Source: Eubacterium sp. (lineage in GTDB: Bacteria > Bacillota > Clostridia > Acetivibrionales > DSM-1351). From it: 35,340 nucleotides of DNA. Position numbers and translations under genes: made by a program. The DNA is taken from positions 1 to 35,340 of the forward strand of contig JAQSXC010000022.1 in NCBI GenBank assembly GCA_029266335.1, written 5' to 3'. Under the pieces are notes generated by a model that saw nothing but the letters and a program-made list of their open reading frames with translations, made no database searches and had not been told where the DNA came from. Positions 17,311-26,141 of this stretch are shown here, in pieces (position 1 is the stretch's first letter; each line of letters opens with the position of its first letter).

Positions 17311-17446
17311 TGGTTTTATTGCAGCTTGCGAAAAACAAAGCACCGGCCGGATATGGCCGGCTTGAAATGGATTTTATTATTTAATCATACCTGGGTATTA
17401 TAGAGAGTTAATTATTAGGTAATAATATAGTTTAAGCTGATGATGT

Positions 17447-17479
17447 TATACTCAACTTTCCATGAGAAGGTTGAGTATA
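17447..17479. terminator. Inverted repeat downstream of ackA
   Basis: TATACTCAAC (17447-17456) pairs perfectly with GTTGAGTATA (17470-17479). Only a short AAATTTG follows, so terminator function is uncertain; it could also be an operator upstream of the DUF177 promoter. Confidence 0.4.
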
Positions 17480-17543
17480 AATTTGATAAGCTTTATATGA
17501 TAATAATAAAATCAAATCAATATAATTTACCGAAATTGAATTA

Positions 17544-17572
17544 TTGACAAAAGATGTATTAGTTAGTATAAT
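17544..17572 (+). promoter_or_regulatory. Sigma-A promoter for DUF177-rpmF
   Basis: Perfect -35 TTGACA (17544-17549), 17-base spacer and perfect -10 TATAAT (17567-17572). Transcription should start near 17579, which rules out translation from the in-frame TTG at 17578. Confidence 0.85.
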
Positions 17573-17601
17573 ATCAGTTGTCGGTTTTTAAGAGGTTGCT
17601 A

Positions 17602-18099
17602 ATGAGAGTAAATGTGTCTGAAATTATTAAAACTGAAGGAGCCGGGATAGACGTCAATTTCCATGACGATTTACCCGAATTACGGGAGTATGATACTTCA
17701 GTAGAATTCAAACCTTCATTTGAGTTTACAGGGCGCATCGTTAATTTGGGTGGCCTGTTAAAACTAAGTGGTGATCTTCAATTTGAATTTAGTGCGAATT
17801 GCCTTAGATGTTTAAAACGTGTTGATACCGTTTGGGATATCAAGGTTGAAGAGAGCTTTGTCGAGGTTTCCAAATCCGATGATGTTGATGCATATACATT
17901 TGAAGGTAATGTTGTGGACATTGATAAGCCACTTATGGACAACATAATTCTTGCACTGCCCATGAAAACAATTTGCAGCGAAGACTGTAAAGGCTTATGC
18001 AAGACATGTGGTACTAATTTGAACATAAAAAATTGTAATTGCGATGAACGCGAAATAGTAGACCCAAGAATGGAAATACTTAAAGATTATTTCAAGTAG
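17602..18099 (+). CDS. DUF177 / YceD-family protein
   Basis: The protein has 165 residues from ATG 17602, chosen because AAGAGGT stands just before it and the promoter start point lies between it and an upstream in-frame TTG. It belongs to the DUF177 (YceD) family, whose plant and bacterial members are linked to 23S rRNA accumulation; the gene usually precedes rpmF. Typical features are FSANCLRCLKRVD with CxxC near the middle, and a C-terminal metal-type cluster CSEDCKGLCKTCGTNLNIKN followed by CNCDE. It is cytoplasmic. The pairing with rpmF, 122 bases downstream, is conserved across many bacteria and supports a role in ribosome assembly. Confidence 0.88.
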   Translation: MRVNVSEIIKTEGAGIDVNFHDDLPELREYDTSVEFKPSFEFTGRIVNLGGLLKLSGDLQFEFSANCLRCLKRVDTVWDIKVEESFVEVSKSDDVDAYTFEGNVVDIDKPLMDNIILALPMKTICSEDCKGLCKTCGTNLNIKNCNCDEREIVDPRMEILKDYFK

Positions 18100-18118
18100 G
18101 TTTCTACCAGAAGTAATT

Positions 18119-18177
18119 AAATAATAAAGTACGATTTTCAAGGGAAATAGCCCCTAGAAAAATAGGGTTTATTATTT
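18119..18177 (+). other. Hairpin in the DUF177-rpmF spacer
   Basis: AAATAATAAA (18119-18128) pairs perfectly with TTTATTATTT (18168-18177), enclosing a CCC/GGG mini-stem. It could be a processing site or a leader for rpmF control; no T-run follows directly. Confidence 0.4.
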
Positions 18178-18221
18178 GATTATTTCTTAAATGGTTGCAT
18201 TATAGTAGGGAGGTGTTATTG

Positions 18222-18404
18222 ATGGCAAATCCAAAGCGTAGATGGTCCAAGGCAAGAACAGGTAAGAGAAGATCCCAGTGGAAGCTGGCATCACCAACTC
18301 TAGTAAGCTGCCCACAGTGTCATGTTTTCAAGCTGCCTCACAGGGTATGTGGTGAATGTGGATATTATGATGGCAAACAGGTAGTTAAAGTAGAAGCTAA
18401 ATAA
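18222..18404 (+). CDS. rpmF: 50S ribosomal protein L32
   Basis: This is the 60-residue bacterial L32. It starts MANPKRRWSKARTGKRRSQW and has the zinc ribbon CPQC (Cys30, Cys33) and CGEC (Cys43, Cys46). All four cysteines are present, so it is the zinc-binding (C+) form. The ATG at 18222 follows GGGAGGTG; an upstream in-frame ATG at 18195 has no ribosome binding site and would add a nine-residue tail foreign to L32. The gene follows DUF177 and is closed by a clear terminator, so the fatty acid genes that often follow rpmF in other Firmicutes are absent here. Confidence 0.97.
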   Translation: MANPKRRWSKARTGKRRSQWKLASPTLVSCPQCHVFKLPHRVCGECGYYDGKQVVKVEAK

Positions 18405-18416
18405 TAATATGTCATT

Positions 18417-18445
18417 AAAGCAGCAGGAGTAATCTTGCTGCTTTT
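18417..18445 (+). terminator. Terminator after rpmF
   Basis: AAAGCAGCA (18417-18425) pairs with TGCTGCTTT (18436-18444), then TT, GA and a second TTTTT. Confidence 0.85.
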
Positions 18446-18583
18446 TGATTTTTGCCCGGGTATTATAAATGAAGCTTAAACAGGAAAGCATAATTGTCGT
18501 ATAAAAAGTAAAAGGTATTCAGGTAAAAGAACTCGGTAATTAATGAATTATGTTCTGAGAACGGGTGAGAGGGTGTTTTTTCC

Positions 18584-19900
18584 TTGAGCAATAAGAAAAT
18601 AAAGATATGTATGGTTCAGCCGGAAAGCATAGCCGAGGAGGCTGGTATTGAAGCTGGAGACAGGCTGCTGTCCATCAATGAAAAAACTATAAAGGATATA
18701 TTTGATTATAGATATTATCAGGCTTCTGAGGAACTGCTTCTGGAGATAGAAAAGCCTGATGGCGAGATATGGGAAATAGAAGTAGAAAAGGACGAAAATG
18801 AGGAATTGGGCCTTGAATTTGAAGACTCTCTGATTGACGGTGCCAAAAGCTGTACCAACAAGTGTATTTTTTGTTTTATTGACCAACTTCCCAAAGGGAT
18901 GCGCGAAACTGTATATTTTAAGGATGATGATTCCAGACTCTCATTTCTTACCGGAAATTATGTAACCCTCACAAACATAAAAAATGAAGAACTCAAGAGG
19001 ATAATTCATTATAGAATGTCGCCTATAAATGTATCTGTTCACACAACAAACCCTGATTTAAGGAAATTAATGCTGGGTAACAGATTTGCAGGGGATGTTC
19101 TGAATAAAATCAAAATGTTAACTGACAATGGCATAGAAGTTAACTGTCAAATTGTTTTATGCAGGGATATTAATGACAAGGATGAACTGGACAGAACAAT
19201 AGGTGATCTGGCCGAATTTGCACCGGGTGTAAGCAGCGTATCAATAGTTCCGGTAGGAATCAGCAGACACAGAGAAAATCTATTTGAACTAATACCCTTT
19301 GATAAAGAAAGCAGCACCGAGGTTATTAAGCAGGTACATAACTGGCAGAACAAACTTCTTAAAGATAAGGGTTCACGTTTAATTTATCTTTCTGATGAAT
19401 TCTATATTAATGCTGATGTAGATTTACCGAAATATAAGGATTATGAGGACTTCCCGCAAATTGAAAACGGGGTTGGAATGGTTGCATCCTTAAAAAAGGA
19501 AGTAATTGATACTTTAAAACACAAAAAAGGTACTTTACCTGGGAAAAGACATATAAGCATTGCAACAGGTAGACTTGTTAATAAAATTATAATAAAATTG
19601 GTAGAAGAAATAAAAACCAAATATGAGGGTCTTGAAGTTAATGTTTATGCTGTAGAAAATAATTTTTTTGGCCCGAATGTCACAGTCTGCGGTCTGCTTA
19701 CCGGACAGGATATAGCTGAGCAGCTGAATGGGAAGGAACTGGGGCAGGAGCTGTTAATCAGCAGAAGCATGCTCAGAGCCGGAGAGCATGTACTTCTGGA
19801 TGATTATACCGTTGAACAGCTTGAAGACGGACTTAAGGTAAAAATACGTATAGTTGACAGCAGTGGAGAAGACTTTGTTAATGCATTAATTGGAAAATGA
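18584..19900 (+). CDS. DUF512 family radical-SAM-like iron-sulfur protein
   Basis: The protein has 438 residues and begins with TTG at 18584 after a GAGAGGGTG site. Residues about 10-75 form a PDZ-like domain (PESIAEEAGIEAGDRLLSIN). A radical-SAM CxxxCxxC signature follows as SCTNKCIFCFIDQLPKGMRE (Cys90, Cys94, Cys97). DDDSRLSFLTGNYVTLTN and NVSVHTTNPDLRKLMLGN come next, both typical of DUF512 proteins. The C-terminus (about 290-438) is the DUF512 domain. The enzymatic activity is not known to me; related cyanobacterial proteins are called putative FeS oxidoreductases. It is frequently adjacent to der in clostridia, as here (217 bases upstream). The spacer to der holds two hairpins (19916-19952 and about 20021-20047) without T-runs. 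Confidence 0.85.
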   Translation: MSNKKIKICMVQPESIAEEAGIEAGDRLLSINEKTIKDIFDYRYYQASEELLLEIEKPDGEIWEIEVEKDENEELGLEFEDSLIDGAKSCTNKCIFCFIDQLPKGMRETVYFKDDDSRLSFLTGNYVTLTNIKNEELKRIIHYRMSPINVSVHTTNPDLRKLMLGNRFAGDVLNKIKMLTDNGIEVNCQIVLCRDINDKDELDRTIGDLAEFAPGVSSVSIVPVGISRHRENLFELIPFDKESSTEVIKQVHNWQNKLLKDKGSRLIYLSDEFYINADVDLPKYKDYEDFPQIENGVGMVASLKKEVIDTLKHKKGTLPGKRHISIATGRLVNKIIIKLVEEIKTKYEGLEVNVYAVENNFFGPNVTVCGLLTGQDIAEQLNGKELGQELLISRSMLRAGEHVLLDDYTVEQLEDGLKVKIRIVDSSGEDFVNALIGK

Positions 19901-20117
19901 AGCTAATAATATATAATCAGCGGAATGTATTGGTTATAAAAGTTCCGCTGATAGTATAGTCTCCGGCGGAGGTGCACCATTTCGCAAGGTAAATTATTTG
20001 ATTTGCGGATACGAAAATTGAGGCACAAGTATACCGGGGCATACTTGAATTTTAGTTTGAATTTATATTATTGGTTTTAAATATAACGTTTTTAAAAAAG
20101 ACGCGGAGGTGTAAGGA

Positions 20118-21443
20118 TTGGGTAAACCCATAGTAGCAGTTGTCGGTAGGCCTAATGTTGGGAAATCAACATTTTTCAACTATCTGGCAGGAAGTAGAAT
20201 ATCTATTGTAGAAGATACTCCTGGTGTAACCAGAGATAGAATATATACTGAGATTGAATGGAGAAGCAAAAAATTTACCTTAATAGATACAGGGGGAATT
20301 GAACCCTATTCGGAAGATATTATAATGCAGCAAATGAAGCGTCAGGCTGAGATTGCAATAGAAACTGCAGACGTAATAATCTTCATGGTAGATGCTAAAG
20401 ATGGAATGACTGCAACCGATAAAGAGGTTGCAACCATGCTCAGAAAGGCTAAAAAACCTGTAATACTCACTGTTAACAAGGTTGACAGAGTTGGTGACCC
20501 GCCGCCTGAAATATACGAATTTTATAATCTGGGTATGGGAGATATGGTAGTAATTTCTTCAGTGCACGGTTTGGGCATGGGAGATCTGTTGGATGCCGTA
20601 TTTGAACATTTTCCCCAGGATATTGACACTGAAGAGGACGAGGATGTTATTAAGGTAGCGGTTGTAGGTAAACCAAATGCAGGTAAATCTTCCTTAATTA
20701 ATGCAATATTAGGTGAGGAACGGGTTATAGTGAGCAATATACCCGGAACTACACGGGATGCAATTGATACCCATGTTGAGAATAACGGTCAGAAATATAC
20801 TTTTATTGATACTGCAGGTATCAGAAAAAGAGCGAAAATTAATGAAAGTATTGAAAAGTACAGTACTATCAGGTCATGGACTGCCATTGAAAGAGCGGAT
20901 GTCTGTCTTATAATGATAGATGCTGAGGACGGTGTTACCGAACAGGATACCAAAATTGCCGGTTACGCACACCAACAGGGAAAAGCTTCTATAATAGTAA
21001 TAAACAAGTGGGATTTAATTGAAAAGGAAACAGGTACACTGGAGGAATACAGAAAACAGGTTCACGAGAAGCTGGGTTTTATGACATATGCACCTGTGCT
21101 CTTTATTTCTGCAAAAACAGGACAAAGAGTTAACAAGGTATATGAGCTTATTAAATTTGTTGCAGACCAGGCTGCCTTCAGAATCTCTACGGGTATGCTG
21201 AATGATTTGATTAATGAAGCTATTGCAATGGTACAGCCTCCTTCGGATAAAGGAAAGAGACTGAAGATTTACTATATGACTCAGGCAGGAGTCAAGCCCC
21301 CGTCCTTTGTTGTTTTTGTAAATGACCTGGAGCTGTTCCACTATTCATATGAGCGTTATCTGGAGAATCAACTGAGGAAGAACTTCGGCTTTGAAGGTAC
21401 ACCTATCAGATTTATTCACAGGCAGCGTGACAAGGATGAATAA
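20118..21443 (+). CDS. der: Ribosome biogenesis GTPase Der (EngA)
   Basis: The 441-residue protein has two tandem GTPase domains and a KH-like C-terminus, which defines Der. The first G domain has [12 protein letters not shown] (about 9-20), [12 protein letters not shown] and NKVD. The second has [12 protein letters not shown] (about 183-194), [16 protein letters not shown] and NKWD. The KH-like domain occupies about 350-441. It acts in 50S subunit maturation. Translation starts at TTG 20118 after GGAGGTG. The order der-plsY-gpsA-spoIVA resembles the conserved Firmicute cluster around B. subtilis der-gpsA-spoIVA. Confidence 0.97.
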   Translation: MGKPIVAVVGRPNVGKSTFFNYLAGSRISIVEDTPGVTRDRIYTEIEWRSKKFTLIDTGGIEPYSEDIIMQQMKRQAEIAIETADVIIFMVDAKDGMTATDKEVATMLRKAKKPVILTVNKVDRVGDPPPEIYEFYNLGMGDMVVISSVHGLGMGDLLDAVFEHFPQDIDTEEDEDVIKVAVVGKPNAGKSSLINAILGEERVIVSNIPGTTRDAIDTHVENNGQKYTFIDTAGIRKRAKINESIEKYSTIRSWTAIERADVCLIMIDAEDGVTEQDTKIAGYAHQQGKASIIVINKWDLIEKETGTLEEYRKQVHEKLGFMTYAPVLFISAKTGQRVNKVYELIKFVADQAAFRISTGMLNDLINEAIAMVQPPSDKGKRLKIYYMTQAGVKPPSFVVFVNDLELFHYSYERYLENQLRKNFGFEGTPIRFIHRQRDKDE

Positions 21444-21569
21444 AGTGTATGGTCTTCAGTATGATGTCGCTGGAGAAGAGGGCAGCTGCCGTAAAGCGGA
21501 AGTGAGAAGTTAGAAGCTGGAAGTCAGCTGACAGTAACAGAGCCATTAGGGCGGAAACGGTGGATTTAT

Positions 21570-22214
21570 ATGGGAGTTTTTATTTTAAAATTAATAATAG
21601 TCATAGTAATAGGATATCTCCTTGGAAGCTTGAATACCTCCATAATCGTCGGGAAATTATATGGTACAGATATAAGAAAGCATGGCAGCGGAAATGCGGG
21701 TATGACCAATACCCTCAGGACCCTGGGTAAGGCTGCTGCTGTTATGGTGATTGTCGGAGATGTTCTAAAAGGAGTTTTATCTTATATAATTGGTAATGTA
21801 GTATTCAGTACAATGCCTGAGGTTGTAATGATCAATATTGTTAATGTTGGTGGAATGGCTGCCGGTATAGCTGCTATTGCCGGACATAACTGGCCGGTTT
21901 ATTTCGGATTTAAAGGCGGGAAAGGTATACTTACTTCAATTTCAGTTGTAATGATGATGGATTGGAAACTCGGTCTGATTCTGCTTGGAATATTTGTTAT
22001 TATTGTAGCTATAACAAGATATGTCTCTCTCGGGTCAATATTAGCTTCGATAGCGTTTCCTGTTGCCGCCTTTATAAAAGGAAACGGACCGGTATTTATA
22101 ATTTTTTCTGCTGTTTTAGCTGTTCTGGCAGTTGTCAGACATAGTGCAAACATAAAGAGATTACTCAGCGGTACTGAAGCAAAGTTGGGCCAAAAAAAGA
22201 AAGCAAACGGTTAA
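21570..22214 (+). CDS. plsY: Glycerol-3-phosphate acyltransferase PlsY
   Basis: This polytopic membrane protein of 214 residues transfers the acyl group of acyl phosphate to glycerol-3-phosphate, the first step of phospholipid synthesis in most Gram-positives. PlsY motifs are present: GYLLGSLNTSIIVGKL with the conserved GS near the start, DIRKHGSGNAGMTNTLRTLGK, and GHNWPVYFGFKGGKGILTS. The remainder is hydrophobic, five or so membrane segments. ATG at 21570 has a modest GGTGG site. gpsA, which supplies its substrate, follows 48 bases later, so the pair likely forms one unit with der upstream. Confidence 0.95.
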   Translation: MGVFILKLIIVIVIGYLLGSLNTSIIVGKLYGTDIRKHGSGNAGMTNTLRTLGKAAAVMVIVGDVLKGVLSYIIGNVVFSTMPEVVMINIVNVGGMAAGIAAIAGHNWPVYFGFKGGKGILTSISVVMMMDWKLGLILLGIFVIIVAITRYVSLGSILASIAFPVAAFIKGNGPVFIIFSAVLAVLAVVRHSANIKRLLSGTEAKLGQKKKANG

Positions 22215-22262
22215 TAGTTAATTAATAAGAATAGGATCATTCAATAATATCAGGAGGGGAAT

Positions 22263-23258
22263 ATGAATAGAGATGTTGCAGTTGTCGGAGCTGGAAGTAT
22301 GGGTACAGCAATGGCAGTTCTTTTATCAAAGAACGGTAATAATGTAAAACTGTGGTCACCCATGAAAGATGAAATTAATATGCTTAAGGCGAATAGGGAG
22401 CATGTGGCCAGATTACCCGGAGTTAAGGTGCCGGATAGTGTTGAGTTTACTACCGATATAGAAATTGCTGTAAAGGGTGCCGACGTAGTAGTGCTTGCAG
22501 TTCCTTCTCAAACTACAAGACAGAATTGCAGGACTTTGGCCGGTTTAATACCAAAGGGCACTGTTGTTGTAACCTGTTCCAAGGGCATAGAGGACGGCAC
22601 CTGCAAGCTGCTTTCGGAAATAATGCATGAGGAACTTCCAAACAACGATATAGCTGTTTTATCCGGCCCAAGCCACGCGGAGGAAATCGGGAGAGATATA
22701 CCCACCACAGTTGTTGCTGCATCGGATAAACTTGAAATTGCTAAATTTCTGCAGGATTTATTTATGACACCTAATTTCAGAGTTTATACAAACACAGATG
22801 TAATCGGAGTAGAGCTTGGCGGAGCACTTAAAAATATTATTGCTTTATGTGCCGGTATTTCAGACGGCTTGGGCTTTGGAGACAATACTAAAGCTGCTCT
22901 TATGACCAGAGGTATTGCCGAGATTTCAAGACTTGGGGTTGCCATGGGCGGAAATGCCGATACTTTCTCCGGACTTACAGGTGTAGGTGATCTTATAGTA
23001 ACCTGTACAAGTATGCACAGCAGAAACAGGAGAGCCGGCATACTGATAGGACAGGGCAAATCGGTTCAGGAGGCTCTGGATGAAGTGAATATGGTAGTTG
23101 AAGGTGTGGCTACTACAAAGCCTGCTTATGAACTTGCCAGGAAACTGGGCGTATCCATGCCTATTACAAATGAAGCTTATAGCATATTATTTGAAGGCAA
23201 GGATCCCAGATATGCAGTTGGAGATCTGATGACAAGAGACAAGAAAACTGAGATGTAG
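22263..23258 (+). CDS. gpsA: NAD(P)H-dependent glycerol-3-phosphate dehydrogenase
   Basis: The 331-residue cytosolic enzyme reduces dihydroxyacetone phosphate to sn-glycerol-3-phosphate for phospholipid synthesis. The Rossmann start VAVVGAGSMGTAMAVLL (about 5-21) binds the cofactor. VVLAVPSQTTR, TCSKGIEDGT and LSGPSHAEEI are typical of GpsA. The substrate domain carries GVELGGALKNIIALCAGI with the catalytic Lys (about 192), followed by GFGDNTKAALMTRG and GLTGVGDLIVTC. A strong AGGAGGGG site precedes ATG 22263. It directly follows plsY and ends in a near-perfect hairpin shared with the convergent methyltransferase gene. Confidence 0.97.
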   Translation: MNRDVAVVGAGSMGTAMAVLLSKNGNNVKLWSPMKDEINMLKANREHVARLPGVKVPDSVEFTTDIEIAVKGADVVVLAVPSQTTRQNCRTLAGLIPKGTVVVTCSKGIEDGTCKLLSEIMHEELPNNDIAVLSGPSHAEEIGRDIPTTVVAASDKLEIAKFLQDLFMTPNFRVYTNTDVIGVELGGALKNIIALCAGISDGLGFGDNTKAALMTRGIAEISRLGVAMGGNADTFSGLTGVGDLIVTCTSMHSRNRRAGILIGQGKSVQEALDEVNMVVEGVATTKPAYELARKLGVSMPITNEAYSILFEGKDPRYAVGDLMTRDKKTEM

Positions 23259-23296
23259 GAACTGAATTGAATAAGATGTAGCGAATATAGAAAACC

Positions 23297-23321
23297 AGGC
23301 CGGCATATGATATGCCGGCCT
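23297..23321. terminator. Shared convergent terminator, gpsA / methyltransferase
   Basis: AGGCCGGCATA (23297-23307), loop TGA, TATGCCGGCCT (23311-23321): an 11-bp perfect stem, with only modest T-rich tails on either side. Confidence 0.7.
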
Positions 23322-23332
23322 TAATTGTTAAT

Positions 23333-24097
23333 TTAGTTTATAGGTTTTTGTGCCACAATAAGGAATCTGTGTTCCATACTTTCAATGTAGCCCTGTCTTT
23401 CAAGGTCAGCCTGAAGTTTGCATAATTTCTCGAAACTGCTTTCTACAGAAAAACCTGGGAATTCCCATTCAATAATTTTAGCAAAATAGACCAGTGCACC
23501 TATATCGAGAAATTTCAGCTTTGGAAAGAATTCATCAGCTTTAATTATTGTAAAACATTGACTGACGAATAAGGCAGAATTCTTTTTAAGATTGTGCTCA
23601 GAGTCGACTATTTCCTTAAAATCATCCAGTATGAAATGTCCAAGTTTTTTGTTATTAAGACCGCCAACCTGCTGTGTAATAAACAATCCCCCCGGCTTGA
23701 GCAAACGGTATACTTCATACACATTATAGGACTCATGACGGTTAAGGATTACATCAAACTTACTTGCTTCAAATGGGATTGCCGCATCATCAAAAACCTG
23801 CCTTACATCAATTCCAAGAGGAACCAGTTTTTTATTACACAGTTCATAGTTTGGAGGATATGCCTCAGTGGCACAGGTATTGGCATACGGATGTTTTAAG
23901 GACAGGAGGTATTCTCCGCCTCCGGTACCCATATCCAATATTTTTTGCTCAGGTTTCAGATAGCTGCGTACAATCTGATCATAACTCCAGGGCAGCGGTT
24001 CTTAAATTGTTCTCTCATTAATGTAAGAAAAATCCCAACCCGAAAAACTTCTCTTTTCCTCATTAAGCCAGAAATTCTTTAATTCTGTCAAATTCAT
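23333..24097 (-). pseudogene. SAM methyltransferase gene with in-frame stop at codon 32
   Basis: On the minus strand an AAGGGG site precedes ATG 24097. Translation gives MNLTELKNFWLNEEKRSFSG, WDFSYINERTI, then TAA (24004-24002), then continues in the same frame: EPLPWSYDQIVRSYLKPEQK, ILDMGTGGGEYLL and on to the stop at 23333. Without the TAA it would be a 254-residue class I methyltransferase: motif I is LDMGTGGGEYL, the acidic strand ATEAYPP, and the post-motif FDVILNRHESYNVYEVYRLLKPGGLF. The target is unknown. A single base change (for example GAA or CAA to TAA) explains the break; no frameshift is needed. Restart at a downstream TTG or ATG near motif I would remove the N-terminal substrate region. 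The rest is undamaged, so the loss is recent, or is a sequencing error. Confidence 0.8.
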
Positions 24098-24148
24098 ATA
24101 ATAAAACCCCTTTTCAGAATTTAATTCAGCGGTCAGGCATTATACCTG

Positions 24149-24180
24149 AATAGCTTCCGAAAGGAAGCTATTGACTTTTT
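24149..24180 (+). terminator. Terminator-like hairpin in the spoIVA upstream region
   Basis: AATAGCTTCC, GAAA tetraloop, GGAAGCTATT (24149-24172), then GAC and TTTTT. No plus-strand gene lies between it and the gpsA terminator, so what it ends is unclear; it may end antisense transcription over the methyltransferase gene. Confidence 0.6.
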
Positions 24181-24462
24181 AAAAGCGCTGCAGGTAACTG
24201 ACAACATATTTTCACATCCCGGTACAATCTGCCATCAGATTAAAATAACTGCACCGGGTAGTTAAATCGGATTATATTCACAGGTTCCACTCCTTATGGT
24301 AACTTCTTTTCCTAAATTCAACCTGAAATAATTATACATTAATTTTTTATGGAAATATTTTTTTTGTAATAATAACTGTTTTCGGACATATATTTAATAT
24401 TGAAAGAGACATCGTACATAGTCCTATTTGGGCATGTAGCAATATAGGGGAGGGTTCTAAGC
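24181..24462. other. spoIVA upstream region
   Basis: A nested hairpin occupies 24218-24258 (CCCGGT with ACCGGG outside, ATCTG with CAGAT inside). The rest is AT-rich. spoIVA is expressed by sigma-E in Bacillus, but I cannot place a convincing sigma-E promoter here; the GTACATA at 24413-24419 is only a partial match. No gene is seen. Confidence 0.4.
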
Positions 24463-25941
24463 GTGGAAAAATACAATATTTACCAGCAAATAGCTGAGAG
24501 AACTCAAGGGGATATTTATATAGGTATAGTGGGACCTGTAAGAAGCGGAAAATCAACTTTTATCAAGAGATTTATGGATCTGTTGGTTATTCCGAATATA
24601 GAGAACACTTACCAGAAGGAAAGGGCAATAGATGAGCTTCCACAAAGTGCGTCGGGAAGAACCATAATGACCACTGAACCTAAATTCATCCCCAATGAGG
24701 CAGTAGAAATAGTCATTGACGACAATGTACAGCTTAAAGTAAGAATGATTGATTGTGTCGGGTACATGGTAAGGGGGGCTATGGGCCACCTCGAAAACAA
24801 TGCTCCGAGAATGGTATCAACACCATGGTATGAGTATCAGATTCCTTTTGAAGAGGCTGCCGAGCTTGGAACAAAAAAGGTAATTAATGAGCATTCAACA
24901 ATAGGTATTGTAATTACTACCGATGGAAGTATTTCCGACATTCCCAGAGAAGATTACATAGATGCCGAGAGACGGGTTATTTCAGAACTTAGGGCCATCA
25001 ATAAACCTTTTGTAGTTATAATTAATACCACCAGACCGAGAGATCCTGAAACTGTCAGATTGCGTGACGAATTGGAACAAAAATATGGTGTAACGGTTAT
25101 TGCAATGGATTGTCTGCAGATGAGAATCGATGATATTGATTCGGTAATGGAAAAAATTCTTCATGAATTCCCTATATTTGAAATCGGTATCAATTTTCCA
25201 AGATGGGTTGAAGCATTGGAGGATTCACATTGGCTTAAAGCAAGCATGATAGACTCTATAAGGGAAACCTTTAAATCCGCCGGAAGAATAAGAGATATCA
25301 AACTGGCTATGCCTGCCTTTGAAAATTATGAATTTATAAAGAGGTCAGCTATTGACAAGGTAAGTCTCGGAGAGGGTTCAGTACTTGTAGATATATCAAC
25401 AACAGATGGCTTACTCTATAGAATACTGAGTGAAGAATCGGGTATGGAAATTGAGGGTGAGCATAAGTTAATTAGCCTGATCAAGGATCTGGCCAGGATT
25501 AAAAAGGAATATGACAGGGTTGAATATGCACTTCATGAAGTCAAGGTTAAGGGCTATGGAATGGTTTCCCCTCAGATGGAAGAACTTACACTGGAAGAAC
25601 CGGAAATTATCAAGCAGGGCAACAAATTTGGAGTTAAATTAAGAGCCAGTGCTCCATCAATTCATATGATCCGTGCCGATATTGAAACTGAAATAGCTCC
25701 TTTGGTAGGGACTGAAAAGCAGTCTGAGGAACTTGTTACATACTTGCTGAGAGAATTTGAAAATGATACCGCAAGGCTCTGGGAATCAAACATATTTGGT
25801 AAATCTCTCCATGAGCTTGTGAATGAAGGACTGCAGAATAAACTGTTCAGAATGCCTGAGGATGCACAACTCAAACTTCAGGAAACCTTGCAGAAAATAA
25901 TCAATGAAGGCAGTGGTGGCCTGATCTGCATAATATTGTAG
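24463..25941 (+). CDS. spoIVA: Stage IV sporulation protein A (spore coat morphogenetic ATPase)
   Basis: The 492-residue protein starts at GTG 24463 after AGGGGAGGG. SpoIVA hydrolyses ATP to polymerise on the forespore outer membrane as the basement layer of the spore coat. The Walker A loop IGIVGPVRSGKSTFIKRF lies near 21-38, and DCVGYMVRGAMGHLEN follows near 99-114, the usual SpoIVA sequence. The middle domain and the C-terminal region (ESNIFGKSLHELVNEGLQNK) that anchors it to the membrane are complete, ending GLICIIL. Length equals that of B. subtilis SpoIVA. It marks the organism as an endospore former. Confidence 0.98.
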   Translation: MEKYNIYQQIAERTQGDIYIGIVGPVRSGKSTFIKRFMDLLVIPNIENTYQKERAIDELPQSASGRTIMTTEPKFIPNEAVEIVIDDNVQLKVRMIDCVGYMVRGAMGHLENNAPRMVSTPWYEYQIPFEEAAELGTKKVINEHSTIGIVITTDGSISDIPREDYIDAERRVISELRAINKPFVVIINTTRPRDPETVRLRDELEQKYGVTVIAMDCLQMRIDDIDSVMEKILHEFPIFEIGINFPRWVEALEDSHWLKASMIDSIRETFKSAGRIRDIKLAMPAFENYEFIKRSAIDKVSLGEGSVLVDISTTDGLLYRILSEESGMEIEGEHKLISLIKDLARIKKEYDRVEYALHEVKVKGYGMVSPQMEELTLEEPEIIKQGNKFGVKLRASAPSIHMIRADIETEIAPLVGTEKQSEELVTYLLREFENDTARLWESNIFGKSLHELVNEGLQNKLFRMPEDAQLKLQETLQKIINEGSGGLICIIL

Positions 25942-26047
25942 TTCAATTATGGATGAGAAATCATCCTAGATAAGGCGCCCAAAACGGGTGCAGTACAGCC
26001 TGACTCGGTTTGGTTCACCCGGTTTGGCTGTATACTTAAAATGGAAT

Positions 26048-26095
26048 TCATGAAAAAGGGGAGGGATGCCCAAGCATCCTTCCCCTTTTTCATGA
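26048..26095. terminator. Strong convergent terminator, spoIVA / thiT
   Basis: TCATGAAAAAGGGGAGGGATG (26048-26068) pairs with 26075-26095 over about 20 bp around CCCAAG, carrying A-runs and T-runs on the two arms so that it works in both directions. Confidence 0.85.
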
Positions 26096-26141
26096 CGGTA
26101 TCCAAAACCGTTTTTTTGTGTTATACATTTTTAATAGAAAG

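Noticed and set aside
17578..17601. Upstream TTG start for the DUF177 gene
   Set aside because: It coincides with the predicted transcription start 6 bases after the -10 element, leaving no room for a ribosome binding site.
24388..24420. Sigma-E promoter for spoIVA
   Set aside because: Expected from biology, but the best -10 candidate matches only about five of eight consensus bases and the -35 spacing does not fit.
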